Source: Candidatus Altarchaeum sp.
Lineage (GTDB): Archaea > Altiarchaeota > Altiarchaeia > Altiarchaeales > Altiarchaeaceae
Assembly: GCA_018260755.1 (NCBI GenBank)
Contig: JAGTWP010000024.1
Span: 7,519 to 18,397 of the forward strand
Length of the DNA stretch: 10,879 nucleotides
Reading direction: 5' to 3'
In this document: in pieces, positions 1 to 4,817 of the stretch
Numbering within the stretch: position 1 is the stretch's first letter
Layout of the letters: each line of letters begins with the position of its first letter
Program-made: the position numbers and the translations under genes
Notes under the pieces: generated by a model
Seen by the model: only the letters and a program-made list of their open reading frames with translations
What the model was told of the DNA's origin: nothing
Database searches by the model: none

Positions 1-48
1 ATTAAATTTTACAATTAAATTTTACAATTAAATTTTACAATTAAATTT
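1..48. repeat. 13-bp tandem repeat, 3.7 copies
   Basis: The unit ATTAAATTTTACA occurs at 1-13, 14-26 and 27-39, followed by a partial copy at 40-48. It runs from the window edge to about 13 bp before the ATG of the first gene, so it may begin further left. It contains TATA-like A/T tracts and must overlap the promoter of the first gene. Related words (AATTTTACAATT and AATTTTACTTGTTAAATTT) recur at 2983-3001 and 3405-3433. There are no spacers, so it is not a CRISPR array. Confidence 0.85.
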
Positions 49-61
49 CTCTATTGACAAA

Positions 62-1246
62 ATGGATGCAGAAAAACTCAAAGAAATAATAAGGAACGGA
101 GAAAGTTCTACCCTTGAATTCAAGGAAACACTCACCGATAAATTACCCATAGAAAAGGAAATCGTAGCATTTCTAAATTTAAGAGGTGGAAAAATTTTGA
201 TAGGGGTTAGCGATAATAAGGTGATTGTAGGAGTTGATGAGAAGGAGTTAAAAAATATTGAAGAAAAGATTATGAATAAATGCAGGAGTGTTGTAAAGCC
301 GGAAATAATTCCTATATATGAGACGATTTTTGTTGATGGAAAATATGTCATCGTTCTGGAGGTTCGTGGAATTAATAAGCCGTATTATGTCTTCAAAGAT
401 AACAGAAAAACATATTATATCCGAGTGGGAACAACGGAAAGGGAGGCAACAAGGGAAGAGTTGGGAAGGTTGTTTCAAGCATTAGGGATGATATATTATG
501 AAGAGAATCCTGTTTATAATTCCTCTATCAAGGATTTATCAATGGATAAAATTACAGAATATTTTGAAAAATTAAGAGGGGTTATGTTTGAAAATCTGCC
601 CGAAGAAGAAAAGATTAATATCTTGATAAATTCAAAAATTCTTACAAATAGAGATGATAAAATTTTATGTACTGTTTCAGGAATTCTTTTATTTGGGAAA
701 GAACCGACAAAACTTCTTTCACAGAGTGGAATTATTTATGCGTATTTTGAAGGAAATGAAATTTCAGGACATTTGATTGACAGAAAGGAGTTAAATGGAA
801 CAATCGTTGAAAATATCATAAATATTTGCAAAATAATAAAATTAAATTTACAACGTAGTTCAAAGATAGAAGGTTTAGAAAGGGTTGAAAAAGAAGAAAT
901 TCCTGAAAGAGTTATAAGAGAGACGATAGCAAATGCATGCATTCATAGGGATTATACAATTTACGGAGCAAAAATTAGGGCCTTTATGTTTGATGATAGA
1001 TTAGAAATCAGAAGTCCGGGAGTTCCGCCAAATACTGTAAATGTGGAGAGTATGAAAACCGGAATTTCTGTTTATAGAAATCCAATAATTGTAAGATTTA
1101 TTAACGATTATCATCTTGCCGAAGGTATGGGCAGAGGAATTCCTATGATAATAAAGGAGATGAATAAAATTTCAGGAAAAGAACCAAAAATAGAGGTTTT
1201 GGAAAATGAAACAAATTTGATAATTTATTTTCCAAAAAGGAAATAA
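62..1246 (+). CDS. AlbA_2 (Schlafen-type) / HATPase_c_4 putative transcriptional regulator
   Basis: This 394-residue protein has the two-domain layout of the family often annotated as ATP-binding protein, putative transcriptional regulator or RecG-related. Residues about 10-135 form an AlbA_2 domain: the start STLEFKE (16-22), then FLNLRGGKILIGVSD (37-51), then a YYIRVGTTEREATREEL segment (118-134). Residues about 280-372 form a GHKL-like ATPase domain (HATPase_c_4) with RETIANACIHRDY (286-298), where Glu287 and Asn291 sit in an N-box-like position, and a glycine motif GMGRGI (355-360). Members of the family often carry a winged-helix tail after the ATPase domain; this one stops about 25 residues after it, so DNA binding would rest on the AlbA_2 part. 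ATG 62 immediately precedes the conserved domain, and there is no room for a longer start. The biological role in this organism is unknown. Family membership is clear; function is inference. Confidence 0.9.
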   Translation: MDAEKLKEIIRNGESSTLEFKETLTDKLPIEKEIVAFLNLRGGKILIGVSDNKVIVGVDEKELKNIEEKIMNKCRSVVKPEIIPIYETIFVDGKYVIVLEVRGINKPYYVFKDNRKTYYIRVGTTEREATREELGRLFQALGMIYYEENPVYNSSIKDLSMDKITEYFEKLRGVMFENLPEEEKINILINSKILTNRDDKILCTVSGILLFGKEPTKLLSQSGIIYAYFEGNEISGHLIDRKELNGTIVENIINICKIIKLNLQRSSKIEGLERVEKEEIPERVIRETIANACIHRDYTIYGAKIRAFMFDDRLEIRSPGVPPNTVNVESMKTGISVYRNPIIVRFINDYHLAEGMGRGIPMIIKEMNKISGKEPKIEVLENETNLIIYFPKRK

Positions 1247-1394
1247 AAAAGAGTAGTGGCTAATAAGTAATGCTCATCAAAAATAAATCACATTGCTTAT
1301 ACCAGAAAATTTTAAATTTTTACTCAATTTAAACGACTGTGATAAAAATCTGTTAATATTCAGCATTACCTGTTTATCACCACCACTATTTTTT
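1245..1394. repeat. Imperfect inverted repeat filling a convergent intergenic gap
   Basis: The left arm 1245-1274 (six A, then GAGTAGTGG, ending GTAATGCT) is the imperfect reverse complement of the right arm 1362-1394 (AGCATTAC to CACCACTATTTTTT). Roughly 24 of 30 positions match after a short gap. The arms enclose about 87 nt and lie flush against the stop codons of the two converging genes. The outer ends are A/T runs, so transcripts from either side would end in U-rich tracts. It could be a bidirectional terminator or the remains of a small inverted-repeat element (MITE). Confidence 0.5.
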
Positions 1395-1773
1395 AGAATT
1401 CATTTTTTATGCAAAGATTCGCCCTTTTTCCGCACCTATCATAAGCCGCAACATCCTTAATACTTTTATATGGCTTTTTCACTATTAAATTTATTGCATA
1501 TTTTTCAAAAAAATTTAAGTCCGCCCGAGACGGAGTGAAACATTCATTCGGATGGCTGTGTATGGAGCCAATTGTGTTAATTCCTATAGGAACCATCCAC
1601 AAATCAAGGGATGAAAAGGTATCTCCGAGTATAGTGTTCGGTATTATATAAATTTCGCTCAAAGCACAGTCATTTTCCGAAAGTAATGCCAAGAATTCGT
1701 TCGGATAAAAATTTCTTGCTGCTTCAAGTATAAATTTCAGACATTTTTCCGTTATGAAAAATTCGTCGTTCAT
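1393..1773 (-). CDS. JAMM/Mov34 (Prok-JAB) metalloprotease-like protein, possible desampylase
   Basis: The protein has 126 residues and a complete JAMM zinc motif: Glu26 in FYPNEFLALL, then His72-Ser-His74-Pro, seven residues, Ser82, two residues and Asp85 (HSHPNECFTPSRAD). This is the EXnHXHX7SX2D signature of JAB1/MPN+ isopeptidases. Stand-alone archaeal proteins of this size include HvJAMM1-type desampylases, which cut ubiquitin-like SAMP proteins from their targets. Other members process sulfur-carrier or thiocarboxylate proteins, so the substrate here is not certain. The protein is cytosolic, with no signal or membrane segment. The short C-terminal part after residue 100 contains two cysteines (114 and 121). 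The gene faces away from the PAC2 gene across 63 bp. Its likely TATA box (TTTAAATATA on the plus strand, 1791-1800) lies about 26 bp from the ATG, which suggests a leaderless transcript. Confidence 0.85.
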   Translation of the reverse strand: MNDEFFITEKCLKFILEAARNFYPNEFLALLSENDCALSEIYIIPNTILGDTFSSLDLWMVPIGINTIGSIHSHPNECFTPSRADLNFFEKYAINLIVKKPYKSIKDVAAYDRCGKRANLCIKNEF

Positions 1774-1836
1774 TTGATAAAATTTTTAAATTTAAATATA
1801 GAATTGTTTTTAATTATAATATAATTTCTTCTTAAA
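1774..1836. promoter_or_regulatory. Divergent promoter between JAMM and PAC2 genes
   Basis: This 63-bp gap is almost entirely A/T. Read leftward, a TATA-like box at 1791-1800 is centred about 23-26 bp from the JAMM ATG. Read rightward, AATTATAATATA around 1812-1823 lies about 20-25 bp before the PAC2 ATG. Both fit leaderless archaeal promoters. No Shine-Dalgarno sequence precedes either start. Confidence 0.5.
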
Positions 1837-2607
1837 ATGGAAACTGACAACTTAAAACCAACGCATGCTGTCAAATTGGTTGAAACTAAAAGTCTAAATT
1901 TTAAAAATCCGGTTGTTATCATTGGATTTCCCGACGTTGGACTTGTCGGGACAATAGTTGCACATTATATTATAGACGAATTAAAATTAGATGAAATAGG
2001 ACATATTGAATCGCAGTTATTTCCGCCAATTCTCGTGATTCATAATGAAAAGATACAGAACCTAATACAAATTAACGGAAATGAGCATGTAATTGTTTTT
2101 ACATCCGAAATACCTATTTCTTTGAAAATTCTTAATGATCTAGTAAATACAATTACAACATGGATAACTGCAAAAAAAGCGGAAATGACCTTTATAATAG
2201 GCGGAATACCAAATCAAAACCGGCTTGAAATGAAAACAATCAACACTTATGCTATTCCAACAACATCTCGTGCATCGGAAATTTTAAATAAAGGAAATTT
2301 ACAGTTATTTGATGAGGGCGTTATTATGGGAATGAATACATTATTTTTAAGAAAATTTTTTGAGGAAAAATCAGACAGCATTGGCTTACTGGCAGATTCC
2401 TTTCTTGCTTTTCCTGACCCCGAATCGTCTGCGGTTGTAATTGAAAATTTAAACAAAATGTTAGGATGGAATATTGATATTAAAAAACTCCTGGAGAAAG
2501 GAGAAGAAATACGGCTAAATGCGCGTGACTTAATGAAAAGAACAGAGGAAAATTTGAGCAAAATGCGTGAGCCGAAGGAAGAGGACATTCCAATGATGTA
2601 TCGCTAA
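1837..2607 (+). CDS. PAC2-family proteasome assembly chaperone homologue (PbaA/PbaB-like)
   Basis: The protein has 256 residues. Its N-terminal half matches the PAC2 family: PVVIIGFPDVGLVGTIVAHYII (25-46, with the characteristic GFPDVGLVG), then a FPP turn (62-64). The family-typical IIGGIP (120-125) and a late GMNTLFL (165-171) follow. A C-terminal segment, PDPESSAVVIENLNKMLGWNID (193-214), leads into a charged helix (about 216-246) that could form a coiled coil. Archaeal PbaA and PbaB are homologues of eukaryotic proteasome assembly chaperones; PbaB binds and activates the 20S core through a C-terminal HbYX tail. The last three residues here are Met-Tyr-Arg, which fits HbYX (hydrophobic, Tyr, any), so docking into the alpha-ring pockets of the core is a reasonable inference. 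ATG 1837 follows an A/T-rich promoter and leaves a normal N-terminus. Confidence 0.88.
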   Translation: METDNLKPTHAVKLVETKSLNFKNPVVIIGFPDVGLVGTIVAHYIIDELKLDEIGHIESQLFPPILVIHNEKIQNLIQINGNEHVIVFTSEIPISLKILNDLVNTITTWITAKKAEMTFIIGGIPNQNRLEMKTINTYAIPTTSRASEILNKGNLQLFDEGVIMGMNTLFLRKFFEEKSDSIGLLADSFLAFPDPESSAVVIENLNKMLGWNIDIKKLLEKGEEIRLNARDLMKRTEENLSKMREPKEEDIPMMYR

Positions 2608-2610
2608 ATT

Positions 2611-2634
2611 TTTATTCATTTTTATTCATTTTTA
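2611..2634. repeat. 10-bp tandem repeat upstream of Hsp20-like gene
   Basis: TTTATTCATT is repeated at 2611-2620 and 2621-2630, followed by TTTA at 2631-2634. It occupies the gap between the PAC2 stop (2607) and the next ATG (2654). On the plus strand this T-rich run could end the PAC2 transcript, since archaeal termination uses T tracts. It also overlaps the spacing expected for the promoter of the next gene. Confidence 0.5.
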
Positions 2635-2653
2635 CTGAAATTCTAAATCCAAA

Positions 2654-2983
2654 ATGAACATTGAAATTTTTAACAAAGAAAGTTGTATTGAACCGCTTGT
2701 CCATATCGGCGAATCAAGCACTCAAATTATTGTGATGATTGACCTGCCGTGTGTCAGAAAAGAGGATATTGACTTAAAGGTAAGTGAAAAAGCGGTTGAG
2801 ATAAAGACCATAATAAAAACAACATTCAAAAATAAACGTTCTGTGAAATTTTGTCTTTTTCATAAAATTATAGACCTTCCGACAATGGTATTTAAGGAAA
2901 AAGTAAAGGCAAAATTTGAAAAAAATATATTGCTGATTACACTACCAAAAGAAAAGAATATCAAAAGGATAAAAATTGAATAA
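2654..2983 (+). CDS. Small Hsp20/alpha-crystallin-like protein
   Basis: The protein has 109 residues and is close to a bare alpha-crystallin (ACD/HSP20-like) domain. Residues 13-52 (from EPLVHIGESST through IDLPCVRKEDIDLKVSE to AVEIKT) match the start of that domain: a beta strand, then the conserved DLPGV-like turn written here DLPCV (30-34), then KEDIDLKV. The second half, VKFCLFHKIIDLPTMV (64-79) then KVKAKFEKNILLITLPK (83-99), matches the closing strands with the FENGVLxITLPK-type motif. Typical archaeal Hsp20 proteins are 140-170 residues, with an N-terminal arm and a C-terminal IXI tail for oligomer assembly. The arm is almost absent here; IKRIKIE (103-109) at the C-terminus contains only a weak IxI. 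It may therefore work as a small holdase or a p23/CS-like adaptor. It lies 46 bp after the PAC2 gene on the same strand, which suggests a shared protein-quality theme. Confidence 0.75.
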   Translation: MNIEIFNKESCIEPLVHIGESSTQIIVMIDLPCVRKEDIDLKVSEKAVEIKTIIKTTFKNKRSVKFCLFHKIIDLPTMVFKEKVKAKFEKNILLITLPKEKNIKRIKIE

Positions 2984-3001
2984 ATTTTACTTGTTAAATT
3001 T
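2983..3001. repeat. 19-bp direct repeat, left copy
   Basis: AATTTTACTTGTTAAATTT is present here and again, without mismatch, at 3415-3433. The two copies bracket the anomalous segment that holds the C-rich array, the hairpins and the doubtful ORF. The sequence resembles the 13-bp tandem unit at the window start. A shorter relative (TTTACTTGTAATTTTTT) lies at 3911-3927 inside the right arm of the MITE-like element. Confidence 0.7.
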
Positions 3002-3023
3002 TATTCTTCAAGAAAATTAAAAG

Positions 3024-3386
3024 ATGTTTTGTTATCATGTTTTACAGGCATGCGTCAGAAACTACCCTCTTAAAATTACCCTCTTAAAACTAACCGGAAA
3101 CTACCTCAATGCCCTCAAAACTAATTCTGAAACTACCCCCCGAAACTACCCAAAATGCCCTCCAAAACTACCCCCTAAAATAGATGAAATTGTGCCGGTT
3201 GATTTCTGGGAGATTTCTGGGAGAAATCTTATACTTTATATAAATGTAAAAAAGAAAGAAAATCACCTCGCTTACGCTCGGAGATTTTCAAAACTCTGCG
3301 TTTTGGAAATCGTTCGGAGATTTAAAAATCTCAGCGATTTTAAAACACTCCTAAAAGAAAGAAAAAGTAATCATTCGAAAAATTAG
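3024..3386 (+). CDS. Doubtful small ORF over repeat-rich DNA
   Basis: The frame would encode 120 residues of no recognised family. The first half has a degenerate repeat of Asn-Tyr, Lys-Leu and Thr-Thr-Pro or Pro-Pro-Lys words (for example RNYPKCPPKLPPK, 40-52) that simply mirrors the AAACTACCC DNA repeat. The second half (Arg/Lys/Phe-rich) is laid over inverted repeats. In favour of a gene: an ATG preceded by a TATA-like stretch (TTAAATTTTAT, 2994-3004) at leaderless spacing. Against it: codons follow the repeat pattern, and there is no domain or coherent hydrophobic core. A weak alternative is a fragment of a linker region such as the proline/lysine-rich tails found in some AlbA_2 proteins. 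I regard it as more likely non-coding. Confidence 0.2.
   Translation: MFCYHVLQACVRNYPLKITLLKLTGNYLNALKTNSETTPRNYPKCPPKLPPKIDEIVPVDFWEISGRNLILYINVKKKENHLAYARRFSKLCVLEIVRRFKNLSDFKTLLKERKSNHSKN
3059..3173. repeat. C-rich degenerate AAACTACCC array, eight units
   Basis: Units of nine bases close to AAACTACCC start at 3059, 3073, 3087, 3098, 3118, 3130, 3143 and 3165. Four are exact (3059, 3130, 3143 and 3165), and the rest differ at one to three bases. Spacing varies from 11 to 22 bp. A second word, ATGCCCTC, occurs twice (near 3109 and 3154). The plus strand is nearly free of G across the array, so the minus strand is a G-rich strand in an otherwise A/T genome. Such composition is unlike any neighbour. 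Confidence 0.75.
3136..3175 (-). other. Possible G-quadruplex on minus strand
   Basis: The plus strand has C runs of 6 (3136-3141), 3 (3149-3151), 3 (3158-3160) and 5 (3171-3175). On the minus strand these are four G runs of at least three, separated by loops of 7, 6 and 10 nt. One loop exceeds the usual limit of 7, so stability is uncertain, but the pattern is striking for such AT-rich DNA. Confidence 0.4.
3201..3229. repeat. Short tandem repeat with perfect hairpin
   Basis: GATTTCTGGGA is present at 3201-3211 and 3212-3222. The second copy joins GAAATCT to give a perfect 8-bp stem (3211-3218 with 3222-3229) and a GGG loop. It begins the run of hairpins that continues to 3340. Confidence 0.6.
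3258..3340. repeat. Cluster of alternating hairpins
   Basis: Three inverted repeats lie end to end. GAAAATC (3258-3264) pairs with GATTTTC (3283-3289) around an 18-nt centre rich in CTCG/GCTCGG words. CAAAAC (3289-3294) pairs with GTTTTG (3300-3305). AAATCG (3307-3312) plus GAGATTT (3317-3323) pair with AAATCTC (3326-3332) plus CGATTT (3335-3340). The word CGGAGATTT occurs at the ends of the first and third structures. The cluster could be a folded RNA, a terminator region or decayed repeat elements. Confidence 0.55.
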
Positions 3387-3414
3387 AATATAAATTTAGA
3401 AATTTTACAATTGG

Positions 3415-3433
3415 AATTTTACTTGTTAAATTT
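3415..3433. repeat. 19-bp direct repeat, right copy
   Basis: Exact second copy of the repeat at 2983-3001. It lies 21 bp before the 3' end of the tRNA gene, on the side away from the tRNA promoter. Together the copies delimit 413 bp of unusual sequence, compatible with an insertion scar, though the motif is A/T rich and could be a dispersed intergenic word. Confidence 0.65.
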
Positions 3434-3454
3434 AAGACAATTTAAAAATAAAAA

Positions 3455-3529
3455 CGGGCCTGACGGGATTTGAACCCGTGATCTACAGCTTAGAAGGCTG
3501 TCGCCTTATCCAAGCTAGGCTACAGGTCC
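3455..3529 (-). tRNA. tRNA-Arg (UCU)
   Basis: Read on the minus strand the gene folds as a full cloverleaf: acceptor GGACCTG with CAGGCCC, D stem GCCT with AGGC, anticodon stem ACAGC with GCTGT and loop CTTCTAA (anticodon TCT, reading AGA), and T stem ACGGG with CCCGT around TTCAAAT. The discriminator base is G. CCA is not encoded and no intron interrupts the anticodon loop. All stems are perfect except acceptor pair 3-70, which is A opposite C. AGA is expected to be the main Arg codon in such an AT-rich genome, so the gene should be needed. A TATA-like box (TTTAAATA, minus strand, about 3565-3572) lies upstream. Confidence 0.95.
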
Positions 3530-3564
3530 ATAAAATTTAATAAAATTTAAATTTATCGAACAAC

Positions 3565-3572
3565 TATTTAAA
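3565..3572 (-). promoter_or_regulatory. Candidate TATA box for tRNA-Arg
   Basis: On the minus strand TTTAAATA is found 36-43 bp upstream of the tRNA 5' end, about right if transcription starts a dozen bases before the mature end. The surrounding 3536-3600 is so A/T-rich (several TTTATAAA-like words) that other boxes are possible. Confidence 0.3.
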
Positions 3573-3693
3573 TTTATTTATAAATTTATAAATTTATTTA
3601 GTAATTGGTATTTGTGAAATAAATTTAGTAATTATTCAGCCACCCAAAAAATTATAGGTAAATTTTTTGACCTTTTGTATTTTTCAAATAAGC

Positions 3694-3764
3694 AGGACTT
3701 ACGCAGTCCAGTATATAAAAAGGTCTTAAAATCCCTAAATTTATGTATGTTTTGCGTAAGTTCT
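3694..3764. repeat. Nested 71-bp inverted-repeat unit
   Basis: AGGACTTACGCA (3694-3705) and TGCGTAAGTTCT (3753-3764) are inverted copies with one mismatch in 12. The left arm also forms its own small hairpin: GGACT, TACGC loop, AGTCC (3695-3709). The unit lies wholly inside the 318-bp element, so it may be an older insertion into it or part of its fold. Confidence 0.55.
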
Positions 3765-3769
3765 AAGAA

Positions 3770-3886
3770 GTTTGAAAATGCACAAACATCAGTGAGTATA
3801 TTTTTGAAATTTTAACAAGTATTAAAAAATATTTGAAATATTTTTTAATACCTGCGATTTTCAAACTTGTTTGAAAATGCACAAAC
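3770..3886. repeat. 18-bp direct repeat and two perfect palindromes inside the element
   Basis: GTTTGAAAATGCACAAAC occurs exactly at 3770-3787 and 3869-3886, each followed by a similar GTGAG word. Between the copies, 3819-3834 and 3836-3851 are perfect 16-bp inverted arms around a single G (GTATTAAAAAATATTT as left arm). Next, ATTTTCAAAC (3857-3866) pairs with GTTTGAAAAT (3869-3878) around TT. The 99-bp offset of the direct repeat suggests an internal duplication. Confidence 0.7.
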
Positions 3887-3952
3887 GAAGTGAGCGTAAA
3901 AATCAAAAAATTTACTTGTAATTTTTTGGATGGCTGAATAGTTACAAAAAAT

Positions 3953-4759
3953 TTACTCCTTAAATATCACCTTCCCTTCAAAAACATATTCCGAGCATCC
4001 AATCAAAAAAATTTCTTCTTCTCCGGCATCATTTTCATTTATCTCTACCTCCAAATCCCCACCCCTTGCGTGAATTAAAAATTTCTTCTTTCCGTGCTTT
4101 TTATACATAGCATAAGATGCGGCACAAATTCCCGTCCCGCAGGCAAGTGTTTCATCTTCAACACCTCTTTCGTAGGTTCTTATCCTAAATTCATCATCGC
4201 CAAGGCGTTGGATAAAATGCGCATTTGCCCCGTTCTTAAACACATTGGAATTCCTTATTTCTCTTCCTAATTCCTTGACATTTACATAATCAACATCACT
4301 CCACAATGTAATAAAATGCGGATTTCCTACATTAACATAATATCCGCTAAATCCCCTTGCATTCATCTCGCTAAATTCCAGTACCTTTCCCAAATTTACC
4401 TTAACCTCAAAGTCCTTTTTCGGAAAAATTTCCAGATTTAATATTCCCTTCAATGTGTCTGCTTTAATAAAATTTTTCTTTTCAATAAAGTTGTAAAAAT
4501 ACCGTGCAAAACATCTTATTCCGTTTCCGCACATTTCAGCAATACTGCCATCCGGATTAAAGAAGTGAAATTTTGCATCAGCATCCTTATCTGATTTTTG
4601 TATAAATATTACTCCGTCGCTTCCTATTCCGAAATGCCTGTCTGAAAATTTCTTCACAAAGTCGGACTTTTTATCTTCGGGAATTAAAATTTTGTTGCGT
4701 TCATTAATTAATATAAAGTCGTTTCCTGCTGCCTGCATCTTAACAAATGGGATTTTCAT
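3953..4759 (-). CDS. dapF: Diaminopimelate epimerase
   Basis: DapF interconverts LL- and meso-diaminopimelate without a cofactor in the lysine pathway. The 268-residue protein starts IPFVKMQAAGNDFILI (3-18), the standard opening with the conserved GNDF. It carries both catalytic cysteines in their usual settings: Cys77 in AEMCGNGIRCFARY (74-87) and Cys207 in ETLACGTGICAA (203-214). NPDGSIAEMCGNG, VNVGNPHF (142-149) and the RTYERGVEDET run (194-204) are further family motifs. Length is normal (about 270-280 residues). The protein is cytosolic. ATG 4757-4759 fits the conserved N-terminus. The gene faces away from mptA across 58 bp, with TATA-like words at about 4774-4783 for its own leaderless promoter. 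Downstream, its stop is almost touched by the MITE-like element, whose A/T-rich end may help terminate it. Presence of DapF implies a DAP lysine route in this archaeon. Confidence 0.97.
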   Translation of the reverse strand: MKIPFVKMQAAGNDFILINERNKILIPEDKKSDFVKKFSDRHFGIGSDGVIFIQKSDKDADAKFHFFNPDGSIAEMCGNGIRCFARYFYNFIEKKNFIKADTLKGILNLEIFPKKDFEVKVNLGKVLEFSEMNARGFSGYYVNVGNPHFITLWSDVDYVNVKELGREIRNSNVFKNGANAHFIQRLGDDEFRIRTYERGVEDETLACGTGICAASYAMYKKHGKKKFLIHARGGDLEVEINENDAGEEEIFLIGCSEYVFEGKVIFKE

Positions 4760-4817
4760 TTTATTTATAAAGTTATAAATTTAATTATCAAAGATAAATT
4801 TTAAAATTTTATATAAA
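4760..4817. promoter_or_regulatory. Divergent promoter between dapF and mptA
   Basis: Fifty-eight bp, nearly all A/T. The dapF side has a TATA-like word around 4774-4783. For mptA, GATAAATTTTA (4793-4803) is about 20 bp before the TTG start, whereas TTTTATATAAAT (4807-4818) abuts the start itself and is too close to serve a transcript that includes that start. Confidence 0.4.

Larger units (their letters stand above)
3628..3945. mobile_element. MITE-like element with 43-bp terminal inverted repeats
   Basis: The ends 3628-3670 (starting GTAATTATTCAGCCACCC) and 3903-3945 (reverse complement starting GTAACTATTCAGCCATCC) match at 39 of 43 positions; all four differences are transitions. The 318-bp interior has no ORF of useful size and is packed with smaller repeats. 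This is the form of a non-autonomous miniature inverted-repeat element. AAATTTA occurs just outside the left end (3621-3627) and 3 bp outside the right end (3949-3955), but this is too A/T-rich to call a target duplication with confidence. It sits between the tRNA-Arg promoter side and the dapF stop, 7 bp from the latter, so it does not break a gene. The parent transposase family is not recognised. Confidence 0.8.

Noticed and set aside
1-48. CRISPR array
   Set aside because: The repeats are contiguous, 13 bp long and have no spacers.
3024-3386. A confident small protein gene
   Set aside because: Its peptide simply mirrors the DNA repeats and hairpins, and no family is recognisable; kept only as a low-confidence entry.
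3455-3529. Intron or split tRNA
   Set aside because: The cloverleaf closes in 75 nt with a normal 7-nt anticodon loop.
3621-3955. Target-site duplication AAATTTA around the MITE-like element
   Set aside because: The right copy is 3 bp away from the repeat end and the word is common in this A/T-rich DNA.
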